This document shows, piece after piece, positions 1 to 7,008 of a DNA stretch of 17,467 nt. The DNA comes from DASZHC01 sp035938215 (GTDB lineage Bacteria > Verrucomicrobiota > Verrucomicrobiia > Chthoniobacterales > JAFAMB01): assembly GCA_035938215.1 (NCBI GenBank), contig DASZHC010000044.1:1-17467 (forward strand). Reading direction: 5' to 3'. The position numbers and the translations under genes were made by a program. The notes below the pieces were generated by a model. It did no database searches. It was not told the DNA's origin and saw only the letters and a list, made by a program, of their open reading frames with translations. Position 1 is the first letter of the stretch. Each line of letters begins with the position of its first letter.

Positions 1-2
1 TC

Positions 3-374
3 AAAAAGGATTCGATGAAGACGGAGTATAAAATCATCATTGCCGGGAAGAATTTCGGCTGCGGCAGTTCAAGGGAACACGCACCCATCGCCTTGGGTGC
101 CGCCGGTGTGGATGTTATCGTTGCGGATTCGTATGCGCGCATTTTTTTCAGGAACAGTGTGGCTACGGGAGAGCTTTATCCCTACGAGTCGAAAGAGCGG
201 CTGATCGGGTCCGTGAAGACAGGGGACATTGCAACGGTGGATTTTGATGCGGATACCGTCGAGATAAACGGTACTGTGCATCAGTTGAAGCCGATGGGGG
301 ATGTGCGGCCCGTGATTGAGGCGGGGGGACTGTTCAATTACGCACGGCAATCGGGGATGATTTCTGAGCGTTAA
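3..374 (+). CDS. leuD: 3-isopropylmalate dehydratase small subunit (LeuD), 5' end missing
   Basis: The small (swivel-domain) subunit works with LeuC to isomerise 2-isopropylmalate to 3-isopropylmalate in leucine biosynthesis, in the cytoplasm. The reading frame is open from base 3 to the TAA at 372-374. The ATG at 15 is internal: the family has roughly 40 or more residues before this point, so the true start lies left of the window. The diagnostic motif GKNFGCGSSREHAP follows about 10 residues after that ATG. The later VDVIVADSYARIFFRNSVATGELYP-type stretch is also typical; I describe it only by type here. About 120 residues are visible, against 160-170 for the compact LeuD class. No terminator is visible in the 157-bp spacer before the next gene. 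The identity is secure. Homoaconitase small subunits share the motif and cannot be fully excluded from a fragment. Confidence 0.9.
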   Translation, partial: KKDSMKTEYKIIIAGKNFGCGSSREHAPIALGAAGVDVIVADSYARIFFRNSVATGELYPYESKERLIGSVKTGDIATVDFDADTVEINGTVHQLKPMGDVRPVIEAGGLFNYARQSGMISER

Positions 375-531
375 GAGATGTATAGGAATACAGCTGATTG
401 CTTCTTTGTTTTCCGGTGTTTGCTGACTGACGCGGCAACAAAATTGCATCTCGGCAAAGCTAAGGGGTTGCGGTGGCCGGTCTTGTCCGCGCGTGAAACG
501 AGTGCTTTGAGAACGGCCTCGCGTAAATGTC

Positions 532-1476
532 ATGAAAATCTCGGTAATCACTCCCTGTCTGAACCGGAAGGATTTCGTCGAGGATGCAATTCGAAGTGTC
601 CTTGAACAAAAGTTTCCCGATTTTGAGCACTGGATCATAGACGGAGGGTCGACGGACGGCACGCTGGAACTGCTCGCAAAGTACCCCCACCTCAAAGTCC
701 TCTGTGGAAGGGATGATGGCGTGTATGATGCTTTGAACAAGGGAATTTGTCTGGCAAGCGGAGACGTCGTCGGATTTCTGAACACCGACGACCAGTATGC
801 TCCCGGAACTTTCGCGCTTGTTGAAGCGATCTTGGAGCGATGTCAGTATCTGGTATGCTCCGGTGGAAGCGAGATCTTCCAACGGATTGCACCTGGCATC
901 GATGTCGAAATGCATCGATACGTAGATCCTCGTAAATATCATTTGTCCGTCCGCAATGTTACACTTGGCGTACCGAACATTAACGCGCGCTTTTTCCGGC
1001 AATGCATTTTCGAGACGGTCGGTCTTTTCAATACTTCCTACAAACTTTCCGCGGACAGGGAGTTTCTTTTGCGAGTTGCATTGCTAGATGTTCCGGATGC
1101 GGCGAACGAGCGGCTTTTTTACCGGTACCGTTGGCACGCTGATTCGCTGACCATGAATGGTGGGAACGATTCGCTTCTCGCGGCAATTAACGAGGGGATT
1201 TTGATCAGCGATATCTATTCTGATCTGGCGACTACCGCGCCGGCGGATAGGTCGACCCTCATTGCCTGGCGTCGCGAGCTTCTCGCAACTGCGTTCATGG
1301 CTCATGCGGTGCAAAGAAGGCCGGTTCGAGCGCTGGATATGGCCAAGCAGGCTCTGCGCGACGATCCGAAATGGATGATCGATCTCTTGCGCTGCGGAAC
1401 GCTTGCGATGGGAAGACGATCGAGAACCGCGTTTCGCATAGTTCTTGCCAGACACAGAATTCGGAGGAACCGATAA
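532..1476 (+). CDS. Family 2 glycosyltransferase
   Basis: The protein is 314 aa with a GT-A fold of the GT2 family. It would transfer a sugar from a nucleotide-sugar donor during polysaccharide or glycolipid synthesis. The N-terminus MKISVITPCLNRKDFVEDAI is the classical GT2 opening. The donor-site motif DGGSTDGT lies at residues 37-44, and the metal-binding DXD-like NTDD at 84-87. The family resemblance is to the WcaE-like subgroup, with a GRDDGVYDALNKG-type segment around residues 59-71. No membrane segment is obvious, so it probably acts on the inner face of the membrane. The start lacks a clear Shine-Dalgarno, but MKISVIT is the expected N-terminus. It lies 63 bp before another glycosyltransferase on the same strand, which suggests a small glycan locus. 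Donor and acceptor cannot be told from the sequence. Confidence 0.88.
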   Translation: MKISVITPCLNRKDFVEDAIRSVLEQKFPDFEHWIIDGGSTDGTLELLAKYPHLKVLCGRDDGVYDALNKGICLASGDVVGFLNTDDQYAPGTFALVEAILERCQYLVCSGGSEIFQRIAPGIDVEMHRYVDPRKYHLSVRNVTLGVPNINARFFRQCIFETVGLFNTSYKLSADREFLLRVALLDVPDAANERLFYRYRWHADSLTMNGGNDSLLAAINEGILISDIYSDLATTAPADRSTLIAWRRELLATAFMAHAVQRRPVRALDMAKQALRDDPKWMIDLLRCGTLAMGRRSRTAFRIVLARHRIRRNR

Positions 1477-1539
1477 CCTGAGTAATGGCATCCGCCGGCT
1501 TGGTCAGGTCCGCATCAACAATAAGCCTGACGTTCTGCA

Positions 1540-2631
1540 ATGGATCGTAAGATTCGTGTTCTTCATCTGATTGACAATCTCGACCTAGGCGGAGCCCAGA
1601 CGGTGCTGTTTGGATTGCTGGAATATTTTGACCGGAATCGGTTCGAAATTTTGCTGGCGAGTATGCACGCCAATCGAAAGAGTCTCTTTTTTGGTCGAGC
1701 AGCCAGACTGGGCGTACGCGTTGTTCCGCTTTCGCCCCGGCGTTGGCTTCCCTTTTATCTTGTGACGTTACCTTGGCTCCTATTCCGCGGACGGTTTGAT
1801 GTGGTCCATACTCATCTGTACGCTTCGAATTGGATAGGAAAGCCGTTGGCAAAGCTGTTTTCGGTTCCGGCGGTGATTTCCCACGATCATTGCTACGACA
1901 GGTTCCGGTTTGATAGATCGCTCATTTCGATGTTGGATGCGTGGGCCAATCGTTTTGCCGATCGGATCTTGGTGATTGCGAACTCGATTCGCGAAGAGCT
2001 AATTGAAACTGAACGAGTGGGGTCCGAAAAAATTGAGATAATGCGGAATGGACTGCCGGCTCGTTCTTTTGCGAGCAGACCGCCGGCAGATCGGAAAATT
2101 GTTGGCGCTGCTGGCAGATTAGTGGCTTGGAAGCGATTCGATCGATTTCTTCGGGTTAGTAAGCATCTGCTTGAATTGGACTCGGAGTATCAATTCCGGC
2201 TGGCTGGAAGCGGGCCGCGCGAACAGTCGCTGCGACTGATGGCAAAAGAGCTTGGCATTTCTGAGAGGGTCGTTTGGTGCGGTGCGGTCTCGAACATGGA
2301 TGATTTTTTTGCCTCGATAGATCTTTTCCTGCTGAGCTCCGAGTTTGAAGATCTCCCGATGGTTCTTCTAGAAGCCATGTATCATAGAGTTCCTTCGGCG
2401 GCGGTTAGCGTCAACGCGTCACGAGCGGAGCTTGCCGGAGATATTTTGGCGCTGGACCCGCGCGACACCGAGGCGGGATGGGCGAGAGCAATCCACGGTG
2501 TTTTTCAAAATCCCGAAGGCTGCCTGAGACTGGGTGAACGAGGTCGATCGCTGATAGAGCAAGAGTATATGGCGGAAAATTGTGTTAAGCGCCTGGAGAA
2601 ACTCTACAGTGAATTGGTTCTGCGGCACTGA
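1540..2631 (+). CDS. Family 4 glycosyltransferase
   Basis: The protein is 363 aa with a two-domain GT-B fold, retaining family GT4. The N-terminal domain opens with IRVLHLIDNLDLGGAQTVL, carrying the GGA/GGAQ loop typical of GT4 (residues 17-20). The C-terminal domain starts near residue 190 with GAAGRLVAWKRFD. It includes the EX7E-type donor motif, SEFEDLPMVLLEAM, at about residues 266-280. The usual GT4 length is 350-400 aa, so the gene looks complete. It follows the GT2 gene by 63 bp, and the two probably act in sequence on a surface or exported glycan. There is no obvious Shine-Dalgarno upstream of 1540, but no other in-frame start would preserve the N-terminal fold. It converges on the minus-strand gene at 2701-3375. 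I see no convincing terminator in the 69-bp gap. Sugar specificity is unknown. Confidence 0.88.
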   Translation: MDRKIRVLHLIDNLDLGGAQTVLFGLLEYFDRNRFEILLASMHANRKSLFFGRAARLGVRVVPLSPRRWLPFYLVTLPWLLFRGRFDVVHTHLYASNWIGKPLAKLFSVPAVISHDHCYDRFRFDRSLISMLDAWANRFADRILVIANSIREELIETERVGSEKIEIMRNGLPARSFASRPPADRKIVGAAGRLVAWKRFDRFLRVSKHLLELDSEYQFRLAGSGPREQSLRLMAKELGISERVVWCGAVSNMDDFFASIDLFLLSSEFEDLPMVLLEAMYHRVPSAAVSVNASRAELAGDILALDPRDTEAGWARAIHGVFQNPEGCLRLGERGRSLIEQEYMAENCVKRLEKLYSELVLRH

Positions 2632-2700
2632 TCGATTGTTGAATATGTTCCAATAGCTGTTGGCTCGTGGCGGCTCCGAATTACTCCTTAGCGAACCGAA

Positions 2701-3375
2701 CTACTTCCTGTCCGTCCGTTGAAGATCCTGGCGCAGTTTAAGGACGCTATGCTCGGGAAGCACGCCGCTGAAGTGTGTGAGCGGATAGATCAAAGCATTG
2801 CGGCCGATGAGTGATCCTGGACTGATGACCGCGTTGCATCCGATTTCTGCCCGATCCCCCACGATCGCACCGAATTTTCGGAGTCCGGTGGCTATCAACC
2901 CGGATTCGCTCCTAACACTTATTTCTTTGCGATCCAGTCGTACGTTCGAAAGTATGACTCCGGCTCCGAGGTGGGCTTTGTACCCGACTACCGAATCCCC
3001 GACGTAATTGAAATGTGGTATCTCGGCATCATTGAAGATGATGCAGTTTTTGAATTCGCTCGAGTTTCCAAGGACCGCGCCATCGCCGACGATCACATTT
3101 TCCCGGATATAGCACCCGCTTCTGATCTCGCAGTCGTTTCCGATCCATGCCGGGCCTTTAATTGTCGCCCCGTTCTCGATCAAAGTTCCGCTGCCCACAT
3201 ACACATTTTCACTGATGAACGGGCGGCCCATAATGCGACCGTAAACGGCGGGTTTCAGGCGAAATTGAAGATAGCTTCCGATTTGCTTGAGCGCGTCCCA
3301 CACAAAGGCGCTGTTATCAAAGATTGTGCGGTGTTCTGTCTGGTCAAGGTTGAGGAATTTTCCGGGAGCAAACAT
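2701..3375 (-). CDS. Left-handed beta-helix (hexapeptide repeat) transferase-like protein
   Basis: The protein is 224 aa. Residues from about 53 to 215 consist of hexapeptide turns (for example VYVGSG, AWIGND, VIVGDG, AEIGCN) that form a left-handed parallel beta-helix. The first about 45 residues (FLNLDQTEH and VWDALKQIGSYL) match the leader seen in stand-alone proteins annotated as UDP-N-acetylglucosamine diphosphorylase or GlmU-like. No nucleotidyltransferase domain with a GXGTRM loop is present, so the usual diphosphorylase name probably overstates the function; an acyl- or acetyltransferase acting on a nucleotide sugar is equally plausible. The ATG sits 2 bp inside the terminal repeat edge at 3378, and the first codons resemble sequence flanking the other repeat copy, so the true start could be a little further downstream. 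It may be read with cysS across the 218-bp spacer, but that is uncertain. Confidence 0.75.
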   Translation of the reverse strand: MFAPGKFLNLDQTEHRTIFDNSAFVWDALKQIGSYLQFRLKPAVYGRIMGRPFISENVYVGSGTLIENGATIKGPAWIGNDCEIRSGCYIRENVIVGDGAVLGNSSEFKNCIIFNDAEIPHFNYVGDSVVGYKAHLGAGVILSNVRLDRKEISVRSESGLIATGLRKFGAIVGDRAEIGCNAVISPGSLIGRNALIYPLTHFSGVLPEHSVLKLRQDLQRTDRK

Positions 3376-3466
3376 AGCTAGCGAGGCCGAGCCTCAGACC
3401 GGCGAGATGTAAGGGTTTCAAGTTCACGTTTGGAGCGGCGCCGATCAGGCAAAGTGGCCTCGCTAG
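3362..3466 (-). repeat. Dispersed palindromic-ended repeat, copy A
   Basis: An 89-bp core at 3378-3466 is bounded by perfect 11-bp inverted ends, ctagcgaggcc (3378-3388) and ggcctcgctag (3456-3466). On the minus strand the core and the bases after it, down to about 3362, align with 7574-7665 at about 70 % identity over some 70 bp of hand alignment. The most conserved part is GGCCTCGCTAGC, followed by TGTTTGC and TCCCGG. The element lies directly upstream of the minus-strand hexapeptide-repeat gene and appears to include its first codons. It has no coding capacity of its own. It looks like a REP- or MITE-type element; the mechanism of mobility is unknown. Confidence 0.65.
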
Positions 3467-3561
3467 AATCCTTAAAAAGTAAAACCACCGAAAGATTAAT
3501 GTGCGGAAACAGAAAAAAACTTGACTTATCTGCAACCAGCTTGGGTTTTTAAGGATTCTAG
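3463..3561. repeat. 99-bp inverted-repeat element with perfect 16-bp ends
   Basis: The left end, ctagaatccttaaaaa (3463-3478), is the exact reverse complement of tttttaaggattctag (3546-3561). The 67-bp interior is AT-rich and has no ORF. The left end shares the tetranucleotide CTAG with the right end of the neighbouring 89-bp repeat, so the two elements abut. It lies between the stop of cysS (3594) and the hexapeptide-repeat gene. It may be a MITE-like insertion, or a long stem that ends or processes the cysS transcript. The long loop argues against a simple intrinsic terminator. Confidence 0.65.
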
Positions 3562-3593
3562 TGAGAAAAGGAGCAATTCCGAAAAGGACTTTA

Positions 3594-4994
3594 TCAGGCC
3601 GATTTCCTTGCGAGCTTTTGCCCGTCCTTTGTGTCCTTGACCATCCATCCGAGGGCTTCAATCTGCGCACGTAGCGCATCACTTTCTTCCCAGTTTTTGC
3701 GTTTCCGTGCGGCGTCTCTCTGCTGCAGCAGCTTGCAGACATTTTCAGGTATCTGTCCCTCCTGCTGTTGGAGCTGCAGAACCTGGTTAATCCGATCCCA
3801 CCATCGCAGAAGCGCGGCGGCTTGACCTGGGGTTAATTCAGAGCGATCGATCGCGCGGTTGGCTGCTCGAACCTGGTCAAAGACCTCGGCGAGCGCGGCG
3901 GAGACGTTCAAATCGTCATCCAACGCCTCAAAAAAGCTCTCAGAATTGGCGGCTGGGAAGTCCATCGCCGGGTCTGAGTCTCCGGCAATATCCCTCAGCC
4001 GGTGAACCCAATCATCCAGCCTCAACAAGGACTGGCGGGCTTCATGGAGGCCATCGAATGTAAAATTCAAAGGCAATCGATAGTTAACGCGAATCAGGGC
4101 GTATCGCAGTTCGCGGCCAGAGAAGCCTTTGTTCAAGAGGTCACGTAAGGTATAAAAGTTGCCAAGCGATTTCGACATCTTTTGCCCTTCGACAAGAAGA
4201 TGGGCGTTGTGCAACCAATAACGCACAAACCGCTTGTGGTTCACGCATTCGGATTGCGCGATCTCGGCTTCATGATGAGGGAAAATATTGTCGACGCCTC
4301 CGCAGTGGATATCGAGTTCCGGTCCCAGCAACCGCGTCGCCATCGCGCTGCACTCAATATGCCAGCCGGGTCTTCCTCTTCCCCAGGGTGCATCCCAGCC
4401 TATCGGACCATCCTTTTCATCCCATGCCTTCCAGAGTGCGAAGTCACCGATATTCTCTTTTTCGTATTCGTCGGTTTGTATCCGCCCGCTCGGTCTTAAT
4501 TCTTCCAGGTTCAGATGCGCAAGTTTACCGTAATCGGAGTATCGACTGATTCGAAAATAAATCGAGCGGTCCTCGGCTTGATAAGCGATATCCTGTTCGA
4601 TCAACTTCTCGATCATCTCGATCATTTTCGCGAGATTTTCCGGCTCTGTCGCAGCCGGAAAATGTTGCGCACGCTTTATTCGCAACGATTCAAGATCTTC
4701 AAAAAAGCTGCGTTTGAACTTCGCGGTAAAATCAAAAAGCGAAATGCCTGCCTCGCGGCTGCCCCGAATCGTTTTATCGTCCACATCGGTGAGATTCATT
4801 ACCCTGTGAACTTCGAATCCCCTTGCCTCCAGATGCCGATGCAAGAGGTCCTCAAAAACATAAGCGCGAAAATTGCCGATATGCGCGTACGAATATACGG
4901 TCGGCCCGCATGTATAGAGCTTAACCTGCGGAGGAGCGATCGGGGTGAACTCCTCTATCTGGCGGCTATAGGTGTTGTGGAACTTAATGGGCAT
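3594..4994 (-). CDS. cysS: Cysteinyl-tRNA synthetase
   Basis: The protein is 466 aa, the normal length for the family, and charges tRNA-Cys with cysteine in the cytoplasm. It is a class I synthetase. The HIGH-type motif HIGN is at residues 38-41 and KMSKS at 272-276. The zinc ligands expected from E. coli CysRS are present: C29 in YTCGPT, C215 in HIECSAM, H240 and E244 in FPHHEAEIAQ. The C-terminal helical anticodon-binding region ends with ALGWMVKDTKDGQKLARK, typical of the family. The ATG at 4994 is preceded by an AGGA about 9 bp upstream and is separated from the ispF stop by 11 bp, so translation as one unit with ispF and the phosphatase is likely. The ispF-cysS order recurs in many bacteria. 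The start and identity are secure. Confidence 0.97.
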   Translation of the reverse strand: MPIKFHNTYSRQIEEFTPIAPPQVKLYTCGPTVYSYAHIGNFRAYVFEDLLHRHLEARGFEVHRVMNLTDVDDKTIRGSREAGISLFDFTAKFKRSFFEDLESLRIKRAQHFPAATEPENLAKMIEMIEKLIEQDIAYQAEDRSIYFRISRYSDYGKLAHLNLEELRPSGRIQTDEYEKENIGDFALWKAWDEKDGPIGWDAPWGRGRPGWHIECSAMATRLLGPELDIHCGGVDNIFPHHEAEIAQSECVNHKRFVRYWLHNAHLLVEGQKMSKSLGNFYTLRDLLNKGFSGRELRYALIRVNYRLPLNFTFDGLHEARQSLLRLDDWVHRLRDIAGDSDPAMDFPAANSESFFEALDDDLNVSAALAEVFDQVRAANRAIDRSELTPGQAAALLRWWDRINQVLQLQQQEGQIPENVCKLLQQRDAARKRKNWEESDALRAQIEALGWMVKDTKDGQKLARKSA

Positions 4995-5005
4995 CGGGCA
5001 TTGTC

Positions 5006-5521
5006 CTAAACCAATCGTCCAGACGATTCGGCAGGAAATCTGGATTCAAGCTGCTGGATGCTTGCAACTGCCATGGCTGCGACTCCTTCTCCTTTACCGA
5101 TAAACCCCAGGCCTTCGTTCGTAGTAGCCTTAATGCCTATGCGTTGAGCTGGTATCCGCAGGGTCTCGGAAAGCCGGGTTCGCATCGATCCCAAATGAGG
5201 ACCTATTTTTGGAGCTTCTATAATTAGCGAGCAGTCGATATTGACTATCGCGAACTGTTTGGCTGTCAGGATCGCTTGGACTCGGCGGAGAATCTCCTGA
5301 CTATCGATCCCCTTGAGCGAGGGATCAGTATTTGGGAAGTGGTGTCCGATATCCCTTTCTCCTGCTGCGCCCAAAAGCGCGTCGGCGATGGCATGCGTGA
5401 GGACATCGGCGTCGGAGTGACCGTCAAGACCGCGATCGTGAGGGATTTCAATTCCGCCGAGGATCAACTTGCGTCCTTTGGCGAGACGATGCACATCATA
5501 TCCAATTCCAACGCAATTCAT
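5006..5521 (-). CDS. ispF: 2-C-methyl-D-erythritol 2,4-cyclodiphosphate synthase
   Basis: The protein is 171 aa and converts CDP-methylerythritol 2-phosphate to the cyclodiphosphate in the MEP isoprenoid pathway. Zinc ligands D9 and H11 lie in GIGYDVHRL, and H43 in the DGHSDADVLTHAIADALLG region. The substrate loop GERDIGHHFPNTD is at residues 55-67. ATTNEGLGFIGKGEG (132-146) replaces the more usual TTTEKLGF form. The frame is open a further 77 codons upstream, but that part is antisense-like text. The ATG at 5521 gives the family N-terminus. It overlaps the stop of the phosphatase gene by ATGA (5518-5521), which indicates translational coupling. IspD, often fused to or adjacent to IspF, is not in the window. 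Confidence 0.96.
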   Translation of the reverse strand: MNCVGIGYDVHRLAKGRKLILGGIEIPHDRGLDGHSDADVLTHAIADALLGAAGERDIGHHFPNTDPSLKGIDSQEILRRVQAILTAKQFAIVNIDCSLIIEAPKIGPHLGSMRTRLSETLRIPAQRIGIKATTNEGLGFIGKGEGVAAMAVASIQQLESRFPAESSGRLV

Positions 5522-6282
5522 GGGTAGACTTTCGTAAGGGAGGCACGATCGATCTTTCCGTTCCAGGCTACAACTGAGAGTTTGCCTGCCTGTACCGTGC
5601 TGGGCGAAATCGCTAACGCGCCACCGGCACAGTTCACCAGGAGCACACCCGCAGCGATGTCCCACCAATTTACACTGCGTTCGATGTAGGCGTCGTAGCG
5701 TCCGGTTGCAACGTAGGCGAGGTCCAGCGCGGCGCTGCCCATCATGCGGCATTTTCGCGCATTGGTCAGCATGTTCTGAAAGATGGACAGCCCGACTGCG
5801 ACTTCGATCATTGTCTTTGACATCCCAACAGAGACAACGGCTTCCGAAATTTGGCTGTGACTGCTTACCTTAATCGCCTTTTCGTTGAGGTAAGCCTCGC
5901 CGCCGCGCTCGGCCTGCCAGAGTTCATCGCGCATGGGATCGTAAATGACACCCACAAGGATTTCGCCTTTTTGACGCAAAGCAATAGAAACACAAAAATG
6001 GGGAATTCCGTAAAAGTAGTTCACGGTTCCATCGATTGGGTCAATGACCCACTCGAATTCGGTTGAAGCGTTCGCCGCGCTTCCTTCTTCGCCGAGAATC
6101 GCATGATCCGGAAACCTCTTCAGAAGAAGTTGAGTGATCAGGTCCTGAGAGCGAACGTCGAGCTCAAGTTTAATGTCGTGTGCTTCTTGGGCATTAACTT
6201 TCAGAGGCCGGCCAAAATTCTCGCGAAGAAGCTTACCAGCTTCGCGAGCCGCGCCGATTGCCGCATCAAGGAATTCATTCAT
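5518..6282 (-). CDS. Inositol monophosphatase family phosphatase (SuhB-like)
   Basis: The protein is 254 aa, a Mg2+-dependent phosphatase of the IMPase/FIG superfamily. Metal-site motifs are GEEG at residues 64-67, DPIDGT at 81-86 and WDIAAG at 207-212, with D81, D84 and D208 as expected ligands. The substrate could be myo-inositol-1-phosphate, 3'-phosphoadenosine 5'-phosphate, histidinol phosphate or another sugar phosphate; sequence alone does not separate these. The length is typical. The stop TGA overlaps the ispF start (ATGA), and the gene's own ATG overlaps, also as ATGA, the TGA that ends an open frame at 6279-6491. This is the first clear gene of the phosphatase-ispF-cysS run. Confidence 0.9.
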   Translation of the reverse strand: MNEFLDAAIGAAREAGKLLRENFGRPLKVNAQEAHDIKLELDVRSQDLITQLLLKRFPDHAILGEEGSAANASTEFEWVIDPIDGTVNYFYGIPHFCVSIALRQKGEILVGVIYDPMRDELWQAERGGEAYLNEKAIKVSSHSQISEAVVSVGMSKTMIEVAVGLSIFQNMLTNARKCRMMGSAALDLAYVATGRYDAYIERSVNWWDIAAGVLLVNCAGGALAISPSTVQAGKLSVVAWNGKIDRASLTKVYP

Positions 6283-6537
6283 AACGGACTCACTATGGAT
6301 GGATCGACGTCGATGTCGAGTCCGAGTAAATCGATAGGCTGCCTGCCATTGAAAGTGCCTTGGATGTGCAGTTCGTGCCCGCTCTCGGGATTGGACGATT
6401 GGCCGCGGCGCTTGATTTTAAGCCTATCTACGAATGAATGGATCTCTTTCGTCGACCGGTGCAGGGAAGGTTGCGCGAAAAGTTTCGGACGTCAGCCGCA
6501 ACGCATTTTGGCTGTATGTTTGGCCGTTCAGTGCCAT
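6279..6537 (-). pseudogene. Possible frameshifted small gene upstream of the phosphatase
   Basis: Two minus-strand frames suggest one broken gene. The first starts at ATG 6537 (MALNGQTYSQNALRLTS) and stops after 37 codons at 6424-6426. The second is open from 6491 to the TGA at 6279-6281 and ends GLDIDVDPSIVSPL. It has no ATG, GTG or TTG start usable for its main body, has GC-rich third positions (by hand, roughly 70 % in its central 40 codons), and its stop overlaps the phosphatase ATG as ATGA. One frameshift between 6427 and 6491 would join them into about 85 codons. I do not recognise the product. It could equally be a chance open frame or a sequencing error. Confidence 0.3.
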
Positions 6538-6598
6538 TCGGATGAGAAGGTATTCGCAATGGAATTACGCAAAAAATTAACGATACAACAAATTCTCA

Positions 6599-6627
6599 TT
6601 GACGATGTAACGAATGTTCGTTAGTCA
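6599..6627 (+). promoter_or_regulatory. Candidate promoter with palindromic operator-like site
   Basis: A TTGACG hexamer (6599-6604, one mismatch to the -35 consensus) is followed by a perfect inverted repeat taacgaatgttcgtta (6608-6623: 7-bp arms, 2-bp centre). The expected -10 region, near 6621-6627, is poor. It lies about 70-90 bp upstream of the histone-tail-like gene on the plus strand. A symmetric site in this position suits a dimeric repressor, but no regulator can be named. Confidence 0.3.
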
Positions 6628-6691
6628 AGCGAATTGTAATGATCGTATTTTCTTATCCTCCGCAACTGCGGAATGAAAGGGGGGATAACTG

Positions 6692-6838
6692 ATGCCAGCA
6701 GCGAAGAAAGCTACTGCGAAGCCAGCAGCCAAGAAACCTGCGCCCGCCAAGAAACCTGCCGCCAAGAAGGCTCCGCCGGCTAAAAAAGTCGCCAAGAAGG
6801 CTACTTCTCCGGCGAAGAAACCTGCCGCCAAGAAGTAG
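6692..6838 (+). CDS. Lys/Ala/Pro-rich histone H1-tail-like small protein
   Basis: The protein is 48 aa, opening MPAAKKATAKPAAKKPAPAK and continuing in the same style to PAAKK at the C-terminus. Composition is 17 Lys, 17 Ala and 9 Pro, leaving only Met, two Thr, one Val and one Ser. There is no acidic or aromatic residue, so it should be disordered and strongly basic. Such (P/A)AKK repeats resemble histone H1 C-terminal tails and bacterial H1-like proteins (Hc1/AlgP-type tails), which bind and condense DNA. That role is inferred from composition. A strong GGGGGG-containing ribosome site (6675-6684) lies about 8 bp before the ATG, and an intrinsic terminator follows on the same strand, so it is probably a single-gene transcript. 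The DNA is itself an imperfect repeat of gccaagaaacctgcc. The antisense frame is not favoured. Confidence 0.82.
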   Translation: MPAAKKATAKPAAKKPAPAKKPAAKKAPPAKKVAKKATSPAKKPAAKK

Positions 6839-6877
6839 AGCCCCTGTTGATTCGGCATAGTTGTTGTTTGTATGGAG

Positions 6878-6910
6878 TAGGAGGAGATAAGAGATCTCCT
6901 CCTATTTTTT
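6878..6910 (+). terminator. Rho-independent terminator of the histone-like gene
   Basis: A perfect 11-bp stem pairs taggaggagat (6878-6888) with atctcctccta (6894-6904) around a 5-base loop and is followed directly by six T residues (6905-6910). It starts 40 bp after the stop codon at 6838. The T-run is on the plus-strand side only. Confidence 0.9.
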
Positions 6911-6925
6911 GGAAGGGGGAAAAGC

Positions 6926-6999
6926 GACTCAGGCAGCAGAATTCGCCGGCTAGGCCATGCGATTCTGCTTCGGAATTCATGGCCTGTCCTTGCTGAGTC
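6926..6999 (-). terminator. Structured spacer 3' of coaC, candidate terminator
   Basis: The spacer carries an outer stem gactcag (6926-6932) / ctgagtc (6993-6999). Inside it are two mutually exclusive stems: ggccatg (6953-6959) / catggcc (6978-6984), or agcagaattcgc (6935-6946) / gcgattctgct (6959-6969) with one bulged base. On the minus strand the structure ends in GCTTTT, which starts about 10 bp past coaC and could terminate it. The T-run is short, so this could instead be a REP-like palindromic unit. Confidence 0.4.
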
Positions 7000-7008
7000 A
7001 GCGTCAAG

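Noticed and set aside
500..531. Possible third copy of the dispersed repeat before the GT2 start (cggcctcgc)
   Set aside because: Only an 8-9-bp core and a few flanking bases match. The larger alignment to copies A and B fails.
69..785. Minus-strand ORF of 238 codons
   Set aside because: Antisense to leuD and the GT2 gene; its composition is rich in Arg, Ser and Pro without any recognisable motif.
5522..5752. N-terminal extension of IspF by 77 codons
   Set aside because: The extension is antisense-like text over the phosphatase gene. The ATG at 5521 gives the family N-terminus and an ATGA overlap.
6625..6858. Minus-strand ORF rich in Phe/Ala/Gly that looks like a membrane protein
   Set aside because: It is the antisense of the Lys/Ala/Pro repeat gene. 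The ribosome site and the terminator both support the plus strand.
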